DNA of 64,000 nucleotides from Vicugna pacos (GCF_048564905.1 NC_132998.1:55624484-55688483), one strand, 5' to 3'; shown: positions 31,691 to 42,387, counted from the stretch's first letter. Notes: a model not told the origin generated them from the sequence alone. Numbers and translations: made by a program.

Positions 31691-32060
31691 AGCCAAGATG
31701 AGTAATTAATCCTCCATCTTTCTTATCTGGTTCTCTCAGATTTTGTTACTTTTGGCCGAAGCATATTCAAAGACATGTGATATCCAGCGTAAGCTCCAGA
31801 GTTTAACTGAGTTTCTCTGCATGAAAATGTGTAACATTCTAAAGGTCATCTTAGAAAAGGAATGACTGGATCCGTGCAAAGCCACATCAGCACGATTGCC
31901 TTGTCAACGTAAGAAACTGGGGCAAAAATAGATAATCTAAGAGTTATTTACTCATCGTGGTCAGGCATAAGCTATTTATCTTTTCTGGAATTGAGTTAAA
32001 ACTGCTCCCAAGGATCCTGGAAGCAATTTCAGACAAGGATTTCAGACAAGGATCCTGATA
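31691..32060. promoter_or_regulatory. Candidate conserved non-coding element (homeobox and GATA motifs)
   Basis: Repeat-free AT-rich block. A TAATTA core at 31703 overlaps a TAATCC site, and GATA-type motifs lie at 31723 (TTATCT), 31930 (AGATAA) and 31976 (TTATCT). A 13 bp direct repeat, ATTTCAGACAAGG, lies at its right edge. Function is inferred only. Confidence 0.3.
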
Positions 32061-32194
32061 TAAAGGAGGGAATAAAAGATAATAATAGGAAGTCGTGCTG
32101 GCTTCAGGGTTTCTTCAATAGAGATTCGATGAACTGGAGGAGTCTGGAGATACCCGGCTTTCATCGAGATGCATAATACATCTATTCTTTCTTT

Positions 32195-32570
32195 CTCTCT
32201 TCCTTTCATTCATTCAGGATCGCAGGTTTATTCTAGGCCCCGGGCATACAAAGGAGGTGGAGAGAGATGCTGCTGGAGAACAGGGACCTGTCCCTGCCCT
32301 TGTGGAACTCTGGTCCTGGGGAGGACAGGCTGAATAAACTGGAAGTTAAGATGAAGTGTACAGAATACTATGACGAGGACGAGTTAAGATGAAGTGTACA
32401 GAATACTATGACGAGGACCATGGGGGCTGGTGGAGGGGCCCGTGAGCTGGCCCTGGGTGAGGCACTGCCCCACACAGGCTTAGAGTCAAGAGTGACTGAT
32501 GGCACGTGGAGCTCAGCTGACTAAACCCAGCCTTGTGGGTGTGACCCTTGGAATGGCCCGGGAACAGAAT
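32195..32570 (-). repeat. LINE L2, antisense, with internal 38 bp duplication
   Basis: GGGACCTGTCCCTGCCCTTG and TGTGGAACTCTGGTCCTGGGG are the reversed L2 3' end. An exact 38 bp tandem duplication is present at 32344-32418. Confidence 0.7.
32344..32418 (+). repeat. 38 bp tandem duplication
   Basis: The unit starting AGTTAAGATGAAGTGTACAG at 32344 repeats without change from 32382 (37 of 38 positions visible before divergence). Confidence 0.97.
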
Positions 32571-32578
32571 GGGTTTTA

Positions 32579-32692
32579 TTTTTTATTTATTGATTTGTTT
32601 ATTTATTTTTAAATGGAAGGACCGGGGATTGAACCCAGGACTCTGCGCACGCCGAGCATGAGCTCTACCACTGAGCTACGTTCCGCACCCCA
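32579..32692 (-). mobile_element. Camelid tRNA-derived SINE (vic-1 type), antisense
   Basis: AAGGACCGGGGATTGAACCC and ACCACTGAGCTACG mark the reversed tRNA-like head. Short flank copies GGGTTTTA and GGGCTTTA are a possible target-site duplication. It splits L2 sequence. Confidence 0.9.
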
Positions 32693-32719
32693 GGCGGGCT
32701 TTAGAGATGGGAAGGGAGA

Positions 32720-32930
32720 CCCCTGGCGGAGTGGATGGCACCAGCCAAGCCAAGGAGGTGGCCACATGCAGAGCGTTTTAAGAGGCTGTAAGAATGCTGG
32801 GGGAATTCTAGCGGAAGTTCATTTAGGAGACTAGCAGGAGAAGGGGTTGGTAAGGGTGTGGGGGGCCTCCTGAGGGTGGTAGAGAGCCTTGGGGGGCTTC
32901 TGAGCCAGGAAGCAGCATGGGCGGAGGGGC
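32720..32930 (-). repeat. LINE L2, antisense (decayed)
   Basis: It continues the L2 of 32195-32570 on the far side of the SINE; GAGAGCCTTGGGGGGCTTCT and AGCCAGGAAGCAGCATGG fit its order. Confidence 0.5.
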
Positions 32931-33635
32931 AGCCTGCCTGGCTTCTCGCAGATCAGTGCAAAGGCTGGTTCCAGCTTGGGAAACTTAAACCTGACCAGGT
33001 GGAAGGCTTGCCCCTGCTCGCCATCTGTTGAAGAACAGTCACATCGGTGCCACCTGGCTTCCCGGGGGAGACAGCATCTGGGAGGCAGAGAGCGCTCCTC
33101 TGGGGGAAGATGCTTGATTGGGCCCCATCATGATTTATTCAGCAGCAACAGACACCTGCAGCCTGGGGCCAGCGCTGGCCTTGGTCGTTCTGCAGGACTG
33201 GCTCTGGATGCTCGTATCTGTCTCTTTGGATAACCAGGGCATGGGGGGTGGGAGACAGAGGCCAGCCCAGAGGGAGCAGCTTCCTCCTTATTCAGCTGGT
33301 AGGTGGGGATCGGGGTGGAGGGGGGAAGAGGCTGTGTCCAGCTCCCCTGGTGGTGAGCACTGCCTGCAGGTAGGGGGTGCCGCTGCCAGGGTCCTCCTTC
33401 CGGTACGGTCCCCAGGAGTTCTTCTAGGCTGTCCACGAGAGTCACCATTCCTAGTAATCCCAAACGGGACTCACCGCTGTCGACACCCTGCAGACCCCGC
33501 TCACGTCGTATGAGTGTGCCCGAGCCCACACATGTGTGCATACATGTGCACGCTGTGTGCTTGCAAACTACAGGTGAGCTGGGTTTTCACAAATCCAAAC
33601 TAGCATCATGATAATGTTGACTGAGTAATGGCAAA
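32931..33635. other. Unassigned stretch
   Basis: Open frames of 131-137 codons on opposite strands overlap here without recognisable domains. No confident repeat is seen. Confidence 0.4.
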
Positions 33636-33639
33636 CCGT

Positions 33640-33860
33640 CACTAATAAAAACCAGCCAGCATTTGCACACCACACTGTACTTTTCTAGAAGCTGCTTGTA
33701 TCTGTATTGTCCCTGTTGGTCTCACCAGAATCCTGAGCAGTAGAGAGGGCAGGAGGTAGGTGGCCCAGAGAAAGGTCAGCCAGCTAGTTAATGACTGAAC
33801 AAGGAGGGGCCAGATCTGTTCGACCTCATGTTCATGGTAGAATTTGAAGAGACGAAGGTC
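33640..33860 (-). repeat. MIR SINE, antisense (weak)
   Basis: CCAGCATTTGCACACCACAC and GGTCTCACCAGAATCCTGAG suggest a reversed, decayed MIR. Confidence 0.45.
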
Positions 33861-34189
33861 TTCCATTATCTGTCCTCAGAGACATGGCTTATACTTCTGC
33901 AGGCCATCTGAGCCGTTTTTAACACCGCTAATTTAATGATCATTTTCTTTAAAAAATTGTATTCAGCTAATGGTTGACTAGTAAGGTGGGAACTCAGTAG
34001 CTGGTCAAAGTTAAGATTGTCCACCCAATGTTGCTATTAGCCCAGCTTTGAATTTTCACCCTGTACAACACAACCTAATGCTGTTTCCTGACTGTGTCCC
34101 ACACTTCTGGGATGTGGGCCCCTCCCCAGCCCAGCTGGGCCACTCAGTTTCCCTAATGACAATTATCTCTTTTTTTTTTTTTAAAATAG

Positions 34190-34380
34190 ACCCTAAACTA
34201 AGCACTTGGCAGGCATGATCTCAATGAATCGTGATGACAAACCTATAAAGTGGGTATGGGTGTTATTCCCAATTTGCAGATGAGGAAACTGAAGTTCAGA
34301 GAGGAGCAGTGACATACCTAGAGTGGTGGTGCTGAGAGCCACACCCAGGCTGTCTGTCCCCAGCACCCGGGTGAGTAACC
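34190..34380 (-). repeat. MIR SINE, antisense
   Basis: TTTGCAGATGAGGAAACTGA, AGTTCAGAGAGG and a TGGTGCTGAGAGCC tail follow the reversed MIR order, behind a T-run at about 34170. Confidence 0.8.
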
Positions 34381-35020
34381 ACTAAGCTTTATGCCCTTTA
34401 CTCTAGCATCGCTGCCTCAGCAGGGCTCCTACTCCACTGCCAGGACCCCAGGTGGGAGGATCACGGACTTGGAAAGTGGCCGGGCAGGGATGGTGAGCTC
34501 TGGCTCGCAGCAGTGGCCACCCAAGTCTGGGGCAACTGGGCGATTAACCTACATTAGGCTCCCTATCATGGCTGTTCCCTCCAGCTCCTCGTCACAGTCC
34601 TTAATTATGAACTAACAGTGGTTCCCAAGTGGAGGGAGGGAGGGAGGGATGGGTGGCAGAGCGAGCTTCCAGATGGCCCTTCTGGCGAGCGTGGGCTTCA
34701 TCTGGTCTTTATGTAAGAGTTGCTCCGCTTCCCAGATTGCCTTTGAGGCAGACGTTTAAACACTTGTTTTGTGTTTATGATACAGAGGAAGAAATTAAAA
34801 GGCCCCCAGGGGAAAATGAGGAAGGAAAAAGCCAGGAGTGATTCTGGGGGCTTGTCAGGCAAGAGGGAGAGAGAAACCAGGTCTGGGACCGGTTTCAAGA
34901 TGACAGAGAGCAGGTGGCTTCCCTGGGCTTGGGCGGAGAGATCCAGGACTCCATGGTCACGAGCCGGGAGGAGCTTGCGCATCCTTCTGGTGACACAACA
35001 GAACAAGAAACTGCTGATGA
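34381..35020. other. Unassigned stretch
   Basis: A GGGA-rich tract lies near 34630-34650. No gene or confident repeat is seen. Confidence 0.4.
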
Positions 35021-35024
35021 CTGA

Positions 35025-35165
35025 GGGCCTGCTATGTGCTAAGCCCTGAGCTAGTCTTTAGGAACTCTCTCTAATTCTCAACGTCCCGGTTTTACAGATG
35101 GGGAAACTGAGGCTTGGGGTGGCTCAGGGACTCGGCCAAGGACAGACTGTCTGACAGCAAGACTG
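35025..35165 (-). repeat. MIR SINE, antisense
   Basis: TACAGATGGGGAAACTGAGG and the preceding TTAGGAACTCTCTCTAATTC are the reversed MIR. Confidence 0.75.
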
Positions 35166-35560
35166 TTGGAAGTTTTCCCCACCTGGACCGCCTTCACCCA
35201 TTCAGTCCCGCCTCCTGCAGTAACCTCCGCAGACAGCCCAGCCTCCAGGAACTTCCTGGCATCGCGGCTTTGGCGTTGGGTATCTTACTGCGCCTGAACT
35301 TCTGTTGCCCTAGAACTATTCCTAGGCTCCCGGAATCTGTTGCAAGAGGCTTTGAGATTCTCTCTAAGGCATCCCCACCTCTGCTGAACACTTGCCGAAC
35401 AGGGAGTGAGCCCGTTGCACGGCTGGGCGGAGTGGGAGGCTGGGCTCTTCTCTGTTATATAATCTCCTAACGGATAGCACCAAAGCTTCTCTTTCCTTGT
35501 CTGCACACTTCGGGGCGAGCACAGCTTCAGAGTTGGCAGGAGCACCGCATGGGAGATCGC
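35166..35560. other. Unassigned stretch
   Basis: A 118-codon frame crosses it without a domain. No confident repeat is seen. Confidence 0.4.
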
Positions 35561-35564
35561 AAGG

Positions 35565-35690
35565 GTGTACAGTCACCATCTCTTCTTGCAGATGAAACTG
35601 AGGTCTGGAATGTAGGCAGTGTGCCCAAGGTCACACAGCAAATTGGGAACTGAGCTGGAACTAGACTCAGGCCCGATTCCTAGCCCAGCA
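35565..35690 (-). repeat. MIR SINE fragment, antisense
   Basis: TGCAGATGAAACTGAGGTCT and CAAGGTCACACAGCAAATTG mark a reversed MIR. Confidence 0.7.
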
Positions 35691-36090
35691 GCCCCCTTCC
35701 TTGGTCTAGCCTCGGATCTTGCTCTTCTGGGCAGATTTAGATGCTCCCTCTTCAGTGCTCCCAGGCAATGTGCATGGACCTCCACGCAAGCTCTAGTATC
35801 ACTACCTGTTTTGGGGTCTGTTTTTACAGTGAACTCAGGCATTTGGAGAGCAGGGGCTGCCTGCAAGGGGTCTGGCCCAGAGAGGGCGCCAGGAGATGCT
35901 GGAGAAAGGCTTGGGGAAGGGGAAGGGGGGGAGGGAGCAGGGAGGGGGATCCTCAGGGGAAGGTATGGGGCCACCACCTTGAGGAGTGGTGACAGCCTGT
36001 CATCAGGGTAGAGTCAAAAGGGACTCTTTCCTGGCCATCTTTGAGCAGGAAGTTGTCTGAATGTGGCTTTGTGATAATCATGGCAATACT
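35691..36090. other. Unassigned stretch
   Basis: It is G-rich at 35915-35950. No gene or confident repeat is seen. Confidence 0.4.
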
Positions 36091-36094
36091 CAGA

Positions 36095-36260
36095 GCCCAC
36101 AGATAAAATCTGCTTTATATGATCCCAAGTGCTTGTTGCATTTGATCCGCACGAACAGGTAGGCAAGGAATCATATTATCCCAATTTTGTAGGGGAGGAA
36201 ACTGACATTCAACAAGGCCCCACTATCAGCCAGAGACAGAGTGTGACTGAGAGCAGCTTG
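36095..36260 (-). repeat. MIR SINE, antisense
   Basis: AATTTTGTAGGGGAGGAAAC with TGACATTCAACAAGGCC fits a reversed MIR. Confidence 0.65.
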
Positions 36261-36339
36261 AACTCACACCTCCTGGTGTGCAGCCCAAAGTTGCTTCTGC
36301 CTGGACATATCCTATTCACCATTCATTTATTCTTCCCTT

Positions 36340-36800
36340 CACTTCTTAACTTACCCATTCCCACTCTCAGGAGCTTGCTTGCTTCCCTGTGGATGCACCA
36401 TGCACATGCCTGCCTCAGAGCATCTGTACTTGATGTTCCCTCTGCCTGGGATGCTCTTCCCGCAGAGGGTCACCTGGCTGGCCCCCTTGCCTCATTCTGC
36501 AGAAACACACCTTCCTGAACTCCTGTCCACAGTAGAGCCTCATCACTCTCTCTCACATGCCTGCCCCATGTCCTCTGTCTTCAAAGTACTAATTACTCAC
36601 TGACTTTTTTTTATTGTATTATATATTTACTATATTACAGTTACTATATTTATCCTATGTTATAGCGATTGACTATCCCCTCTTCGTTCTACAACATCAG
36701 CTCATTGGGACCAGAATTTTGCCTGTTTGGTTCTCCATTCTGTCTCTAGCAGGTAGATCAGTGCCTGGCATGTAGCAGATGCTTAAATATATTTGTATTT
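36340..36800 (+). repeat. LINE L2 3' end
   Basis: TTCCCTCTGCCTGGGATGCT, GTACTAATTACTCACTGAC, CAGTGCCTGGCATGTAGCAG and TGCTTAAATATATTTGT give a long, well-ordered L2 3' end. Confidence 0.88.
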
Positions 36801-36809
36801 ACTGACTAG

Positions 36810-36915
36810 ATGAGCACCTATTATGTGCCATACCCTGCTCTGGATACTGAGAACACACACATGCTTAATATCTCCTGCTCTTTAGGGTGCTCACAGTAGA
36901 GAGACAAAAGTGGGG
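36810..36915 (-). repeat. LINE L2 3' fragment, antisense
   Basis: GAGCACCTATTATGTGCCAT and TTTAGGGTGCTCACAGTAG are the reversed L2 tip, head-to-tail with the sense copy. Confidence 0.6.
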
Positions 36916-37044
36916 TCACCAGGGTGGAATGGCAGGTCCAAGTGGGCTTCCATGTAATGGTTCTCTTAGCCTTTGTGGCGGAGCCTACTGGATGACTCCC
37001 CAATATCAGTTCTCTTCTTTTCCCTTACAGAATCCCAAATTTAG

Positions 37045-37445
37045 CAGGATACAAGGTCATTCAGAATAAAGGACATCATTTCCAGCCTTCGTTGTAGCCT
37101 GGCATAGCCATATGACTCAATTCTGGCCAATTTTCAGATACCCTTAGAGAAAAGGAGCATGCCCTTCTTCACCCTGTCTTCTGCTTATTAGATTGTGAAG
37201 TGATGGCTAGCCTTGAGCAGCCATTTTAGACCATGAGGATGAGATGGAGCCCAGGGATGGTGGAAGAGAAAGCTAGGAGCAGCCTGGATATCTCGCCCTG
37301 TAAAACATCAGCCCTCTCACCTCCAGAATTCACTGACTTAAACAAGAAACAAACTCTCTGGTTTAATCCACTTTTCTTTGGGGTTTTCTATGGCTTACAG
37401 TTGAATACTCTTAATGCAGCCTTGGATGAAAGGGGGAGAAAGTAG
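37045..37445 (+). repeat. Ancient LTR-like interspersed repeat (family not fixed)
   Basis: GAATAAAGGACATCATTTCC, ATTCTGGCCAATTTTCAG, GAGCAGCCATTTTAGACCAT and a 3' part ending in TGGCTTACAGTTGAATAC fit an old repeat like the 18.4 kb one. It is a decayed fossil. Confidence 0.45.
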
Positions 37446-37845
37446 GAGAAAGTGGCTAGAAGACATTTTCCCACACAGAGTGAGATGGCCCCATGGCCCA
37501 GCAAAGAGGCAGAAGTTGTAGCTGTAAGGTATGTGGATTGAGGCTGTGGAATGGGACAGGACTTGCTGGCCTCGCAGGTAAATGGACTATGGTAGCAGTC
37601 ACTGGATCTCCACACATTTACCTTTTCATTCATTTACTCCATATCCCACCATTCTCTCGGGAGGTGCAGTCGGTCACTCATCTATTCACCCAATAGAACC
37701 TCCACGAGGCAGATACCCCCAGGCTGGGGTGTGAGTTTGAGCCAGGCAGAGAAGCACTTTGTAACTGAAACGTCTCCTGTGGACGAGGAGCAGACCCACC
37801 TCTGAGCTCCAGGGCTTGGCATTCATTGTGGCATCTCTGAGAAGT
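37446..37845. other. Unassigned stretch
   Basis: No gene or confident repeat is seen. Confidence 0.4.
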
Positions 37846-37855
37846 GGTCACATTC

Positions 37856-37950
37856 TGTTTTTTGGTATTTTTAATGGAGGTACTGGGGATTGAACCCAGG
37901 ACCTCGTGCACACTAAGCATATGCTCTACCACTGAGCTATACCCTCCCCC
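37856..37950 (-). mobile_element. Camelid tRNA-derived SINE (vic-1 type), antisense, exact target-site copies
   Basis: TGGAGGTACTGGGGATTGAA, then CATATGCTCTACCACTGAGC, is the reversed tRNA-like head. Identical 10 bp flanks GGTCACATTC (37846-37855 and 37951-37960) bound it. It looks the youngest of the four copies. Confidence 0.96.
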
Positions 37951-37960
37951 GGTCACATTC

Positions 37961-38555
37961 AAGATTGCAGGAGCATGTGGTTCCTGGGGGAAGGGCACAG
38001 GGCCCTCCTTTTCCCCCTCATTCTTCCTGTGGCCAGGCAGGGTGTTCTCTCACTCCCTCCCCTAAAAGAGAGCAGGGAGAAAGATTTTTTAAGCACGCCA
38101 ACACCCTCATTATGTCATGAAAGTTGGCTGGTATTAGCAAGACAAGGGTTTCATGTGTCTCGTAGCCTCTGAAGAATCTGCAAGACGTAAAGCCTGTGCT
38201 TAGAACACAAGGCTAAGAATATTCTAGAAGACACTCAGGAACTCATAGTTCTTGTACATCTTTTCCAAAATTGCGCCAGGATCCCAGGGGAGGGTGGGGT
38301 TAAAAAGATCACAGGACTTGGTGGGGTGGGGTGAGCAGGAAGAAGGAATCGAGAAGCAGCAGGGACACTCAAACTGTCTTCTGAGGCGTCCTTGATCTGA
38401 AACAAAAAGTGACTTGGTGAGAAAAATTAGTACTCAGTGGATGTTCATGCTTGGCTCAGAAGAACCTGGGTTTTCTTTCTGGTATTGGATGAGCCTGTGC
38501 ATCCCTGCAGACACTGTGGTCAAAACTGAGGGTTATAAGACAAAAAACAAACGGA
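37961..38555. other. Unassigned stretch
   Basis: No gene or confident repeat is seen; a G-rich tract (GGTGGGGTGGGG) lies at 38320-38335. Confidence 0.4.
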
Positions 38556-38559
38556 TCTA

Positions 38560-39075
38560 TTTCTGTTGTCTTTTGTTATATAACAAACCTTCCCAAAACT
38601 TGGTGGCTTAAGATAAAAATGGTTTTACAATTCCTCATGCTCTCTGGTGGGCCGGACGGGGCTCCTACTCCACGTGGACTAGACCAGAGGAGTGCCAGGG
38701 GCCAGCCAAGGGACGAGATAGACCGGACACACGTGCAGCTGCATTCTGCTTGGGGCTGGAAGGTTCTAGAAGGGCTGGTCACCTGGACACTCAGCCTCCA
38801 CATGGCCTTTGTCACCATCTGGTCTCCCAGTCCCCTAGGACAGCCTGGATTTCCTTACGACATGGTGGCTGGATTCTGAGAGAGTGAAAGCAGAAACTTC
38901 CAGGCCTCTCGAGGCCAAGCCCTGGACGTGGCACAGAGTCACTTGTGCCACATTCTGACTTTCAAAGCAGGTCACACTGGCACGCAGTCCCCTCGACTCC
39001 AGTAGGGTGGAAATCAACACCTCTTGCAGGGAGGGATCGTAGGTGGCCCTATTTGCAGACAAATGTCCTCAAGAA
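38560..39075 (-). repeat. MaLR-type LTR fossil, antisense (subfamily uncertain)
   Basis: The left end TTGTTATATAACAAACC with AAAACTTGGTGGCTTAAG is the reversed 3' end of an MLT1-like LTR. The body includes TGGCTGGATTCTGAGAGAGT and GTGCCACATTCTGACTTTC. It is a broken fossil with no internal region seen. Confidence 0.6.
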
Positions 39076-39084
39076 CTTGATAGG

Positions 39085-39480
39085 GATCATGGCATTCAGA
39101 TGAAAAAAATGTGATTCACACAAATCTGGCTTATGCACAACTTTAGGGAACCTTGTTTAGAGTGTAGAGCGAGGCTCACTGTCTCTCTGTGTAGGGCTGG
39201 AGCTGGGATTCTGCACAGCTGGTTCGGCCTGTCTTCCACTACTCTGCTTTCCTCTTTTTCAAACAACCCCAGCGGCTGGAGATCGCAAAAAGGAAAGAGA
39301 AATATACCAAAGCCACTGTCATTAGCATCCTGGAACATCAGATTCTATTTCTGGCAGATCCGAGGTAGCTGGCAAACCTCTACCCCCTGCTTCCCCGCTC
39401 AGTACTCGGAGGTAATGAGCGCACTGTATTATGTGGCATTAGCAGAAGTGCCGGGTGCCGACCAGGAGCGGAAATAGACT
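39085..39480. promoter_or_regulatory. Candidate conserved non-coding block (low confidence)
   Basis: Repeat-free sequence with AGCCACTGTCATTAGCATCC and GGCAGATCCGAGGTAGCTG. It has no coding context; the 114-codon frame here lacks a domain. Inference only. Confidence 0.2.
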
Positions 39481-39639
39481 CCCTGCAATCTCTGCACCTG
39501 GGGCTTGGGGTTCGGCTCTGGCTCAGGGGAAGGCAACTCACACTGATTGAGTGCCTACTGTGTGCCAAGTGCTGCTCAGTGTGTCTGGTCTCTGCTTTCA
39601 TTTTGAGCCTCCTCTTGTACTATTTTGCAGCCAATCTGG

Positions 39640-39825
39640 GTGTATTTCTGTTCTTTGAATGAGCCACTCTTTCTCCTCCAGGCCTTAGCATGTCCTGTTC
39701 CCTCTGCTTGAAACACTTTTCCTCTGATAAACTCCAAGGCATTCCTCAAATCTCAGGCTCTCTCCCTTCTCTGCTAGACTGTAGGCTCTAGTCCAGTGTT
39801 TTGTGTTTGTTGAATGACTGGATGA
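39640..39825 (+). repeat. LINE L2 3' end
   Basis: CATGTCCTGTTCCCTCTGC, GGCATTCCTCAAATCTCAGG and a 3' end TTGTTGAATGACTGGATG are in L2 order. Confidence 0.8.
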
Positions 39826-39844
39826 TGGAATGAATGAGCCCTCC

Positions 39845-39985
39845 CAATAGCCCATTTGACAGATGAGGCAACTGAGGTAGTTGCCATCAAGCAGAGAACT
39901 AGCTTGTCCAAGGTCAAGATAAGGTGAGAGGCAGAGCCAGGATTTGAATGCAAGATTGTTTGGTGGCTAAGACTGTGTCCTTCCT
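39845..39985 (-). repeat. MIR SINE, antisense
   Basis: TTTGACAGATGAGGCAACTG and CAGAGCCAGGATTTGAATGC are the reversed MIR. Confidence 0.8.
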
Positions 39986-39989
39986 ACCA

Positions 39990-40410
39990 CATCTGGTTCA
40001 TAAGGGTGAATAAAGGGGTGGACCATGGTGATGAGGGGTGGGGGGACAGGGTGCTGAAGAAAGAAGTGAGAACCAAGGCATCTCTCTGCCCCATTGCTCA
40101 GGGAGTCATGCTGGAGATGGAGGTGGAACCTGGGACCAGGCCGCCAAGTTGCACAGAGTTTGGCTGAGCTTCTGTGAATCTGGCCTCCTCAGTTTCTCTT
40201 GAATGGAGGGCTTACAGGCACTCCTCTGTAGACAAGGGGTCCTAGGCCAGTGGCCAAGCTGGCTGTCAGAATCCCGAGGGCTGTGCTAACTCCCAGGGGC
40301 TTTGGCCCCCTCTGGTTAAAGGGGCCCAGGGCAGATTCCCACTCAGAATCAGAAGGCGTTACCCTCAGGAGGGCAGTCAGAAGGCTGTACTGAAAGGAAC
40401 TTCCTATGAC
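39990..40410. other. Unassigned stretch
   Basis: No gene or confident repeat is seen. Confidence 0.4.
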
Positions 40411-40414
40411 AGAG

Positions 40415-40600
40415 TGAGCACCGGCTTCAGAGTTCCAGACAGGCTCAGGCTCCCAGTGAGAGCTGAGTGACCTTGGCCCAGTTAGTTCACCTTTCTGAGC
40501 CTCAGTTTCCTCGTCTAGAAAATGGGGATACTAAGACTTGCTGAGAGAGTGAAATGAGTTCATTGTGCAGCACGCTTAGAACAGGATCTGTGCCCCCAAC
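40415..40600 (+). repeat. MIR SINE
   Basis: TGAGTGACCTTGGCCCAGTT, GAGCCTCAGTTTCCTCGTCT and GAGTGAAATGAGTTCATTG are in MIR order. Confidence 0.85.
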
Positions 40601-40882
40601 GTGAGCCTGGCCTAAGGGAAGCAGTTGATCAATATTGGACCGGAAGGCCTATCCAGCCTCAGCTTCTCCTCCATGTCATGTTTTGTTCCACATGTTTCCT
40701 GGGGCTGTGGAAGGATCAGATGTGATAGAGGATGGAGAAGACACCTGGGGAGTCCTGTCCAAAGGACAAAGCTAAAGGAAGTTGGGTTGCCATCTGAAGT
40801 GTCTCCATCTGGACCACACCAAGCCAAGGTCAAGGGGCCCAATAAACATCTAGAGATGAGCAGAAGTTCTGTGAGCTTGGGA

Positions 40883-41072
40883 GATGATGATGATGACAAT
40901 GACGATGATGACAGATATGAAGACAGAGACGATGATGGAGGAAATGATGGAAGTGATGATGATGGAGGTGATGATGATGAAGAGGGAGATGATGACGGAG
41001 AGGGAGATGATGATGATGATGGAGGAGACAGTGAAGACAATGATGACGATGATGATGATGATGATGATGATG
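40883..41072 (+). repeat. Imperfect (GAT)n / (GATGATGAC)n simple repeat
   Basis: About 190 bp of GAT, GAC and GAG triplets ending in eleven or so pure GAT units. It yields Asp-rich, Met-rich, His-rich and Ser-rich open frames in different phases, none a gene. Confidence 0.96.
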
Positions 41073-41184
41073 AGGGATGGATGGGTGCATAGATGAGAGG
41101 GCCTGTGATAGCACATTCAAGCCAAGCCTTAAGAAGGCAACAGGGTATCCTAAAAGGATCAAAGGACTAGTTGTTCAAAGACCT

Positions 41185-41315
41185 AGATATTTTACAGTTC
41201 GAGTTCTGCCTCTTACTAATCAAGTGACTTTGGGCAAGGCACCGCACTTTTCTGAACTTCAGTTCCGTCATTTGTCAAACGGAACAAAAACCCTTCCCTG
41301 CTTACTTCACAGAGA
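41185..41315 (+). repeat. MIR SINE
   Basis: CAAGTGACTTTGGGCAAGGC and TCTGAACTTCAGTTCCG are the MIR core. Confidence 0.75.
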
Positions 41316-41409
41316 CCCTACGTGGAGATCATGGCCATGATCCTCTTCATACACACAGCAGCTGTGGTTGTTGCTTTTGCTGTTGCTGAGAGCAAATTCT
41401 ACCCACAGG

Positions 41410-41525
41410 CAGCCACTGCCATCAAACAGACTCAATTCCAGTGCAAATTCTGTCACTTCCTTGCCCAGGTGTCTTTAAGCCAGTTGGGTCCCTCCCAGCC
41501 TCAGTTTTCCAGTTTACAAATGAGG
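41410..41525 (+). repeat. MIR SINE (weak)
   Basis: The right part CCAGCCTCAGTTTTCCAG with TTTACAAATGAGG is MIR-like; the left part is decayed. Confidence 0.45.
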
Positions 41526-42373
41526 CTCCTACTGCCACCTCCACATAGGGTGTGGCCTGGTTAAAATGGGTTCCTGTAGTTTCAGGGACCAACCCAGTGC
41601 CTGTAAGGAGTAGGGGGCTGCCTAAATGGTCCTTATTATGATTAATGTCTCTGGTCCACCCTGGTTGTTTCTTTTCTGGCTACACCCTCAGCTTGGCCCA
41701 ATCTAGTAGAATGATCATATCCTCCTGGTCGTCACTGCTCCCTGAAAAAAAAAGTCACCAAGGGCTGCCCTGTAGGGTTGTACAGGTTGCTCACTGCTCA
41801 AGGGCACTCAGCTAAGGAAATTTTGCTTGTGCTTTTCCCCTCGCAAATCTGTGAGCCTCAGAGAGGGACTGCCTTTGCCTGGAGGAGGTCCCTTTTTCAA
41901 ATCTGCATAAAAACTACATACACTAGAAAACCTCAAGTTACTTTGTAGAGGGAGTCATCCCACTTAGAAGTATGGAATCAGATAGGGCCTCAGAGAGGCT
42001 CTGACCCAATATCCTTGCTGCCAAGAAGAGAAAACTCGTCACTATTAATTCAGTCATTTGTTTATTGAAATTTTACTGGATATCTATGTGACAAATACCA
42101 TCTCTATGCTTGGCAAGAGGCAGAAGTGGTCAGATGAGGGCGAGGGCAGAGGGTGTGGCTGATGCAACTGTGTTCTTGCAGAACTTTGGCCTGGAGGACA
42201 CCCTTATGTCCTTGTAACTCCGCCTCCAGGGATGTTCAGCAAGGTCCTGTAATGCCAGGTGTGGTGCCAGTTTACACCCACCAGCTGTTCTCTGCACTGA
42301 CTGGCACCTGACTCCATGCCCCTGAACCAGCTGGGCTTGTGCAGCTAGTGACCCACTGACTTCTGCTGAAAGT
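41526..42373. other. Unassigned stretch
   Basis: A short reversed L2-like piece (TCATTTGTTTATTG) lies near 42050-42120. No gene is seen. Confidence 0.4.
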
Positions 42374-42387
42374 TCAAGGCTGATTCA

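Noticed and set aside
40883-41072. CRISPR-like array
   Set aside because: Units are 3-9 bp without unique spacers; it is a simple repeat in a mammalian genome.
40625-41092. 155-codon frame with an acidic Asp-rich end
   Set aside because: The acidic tail is the GAT repeat; the rest shows no domain.
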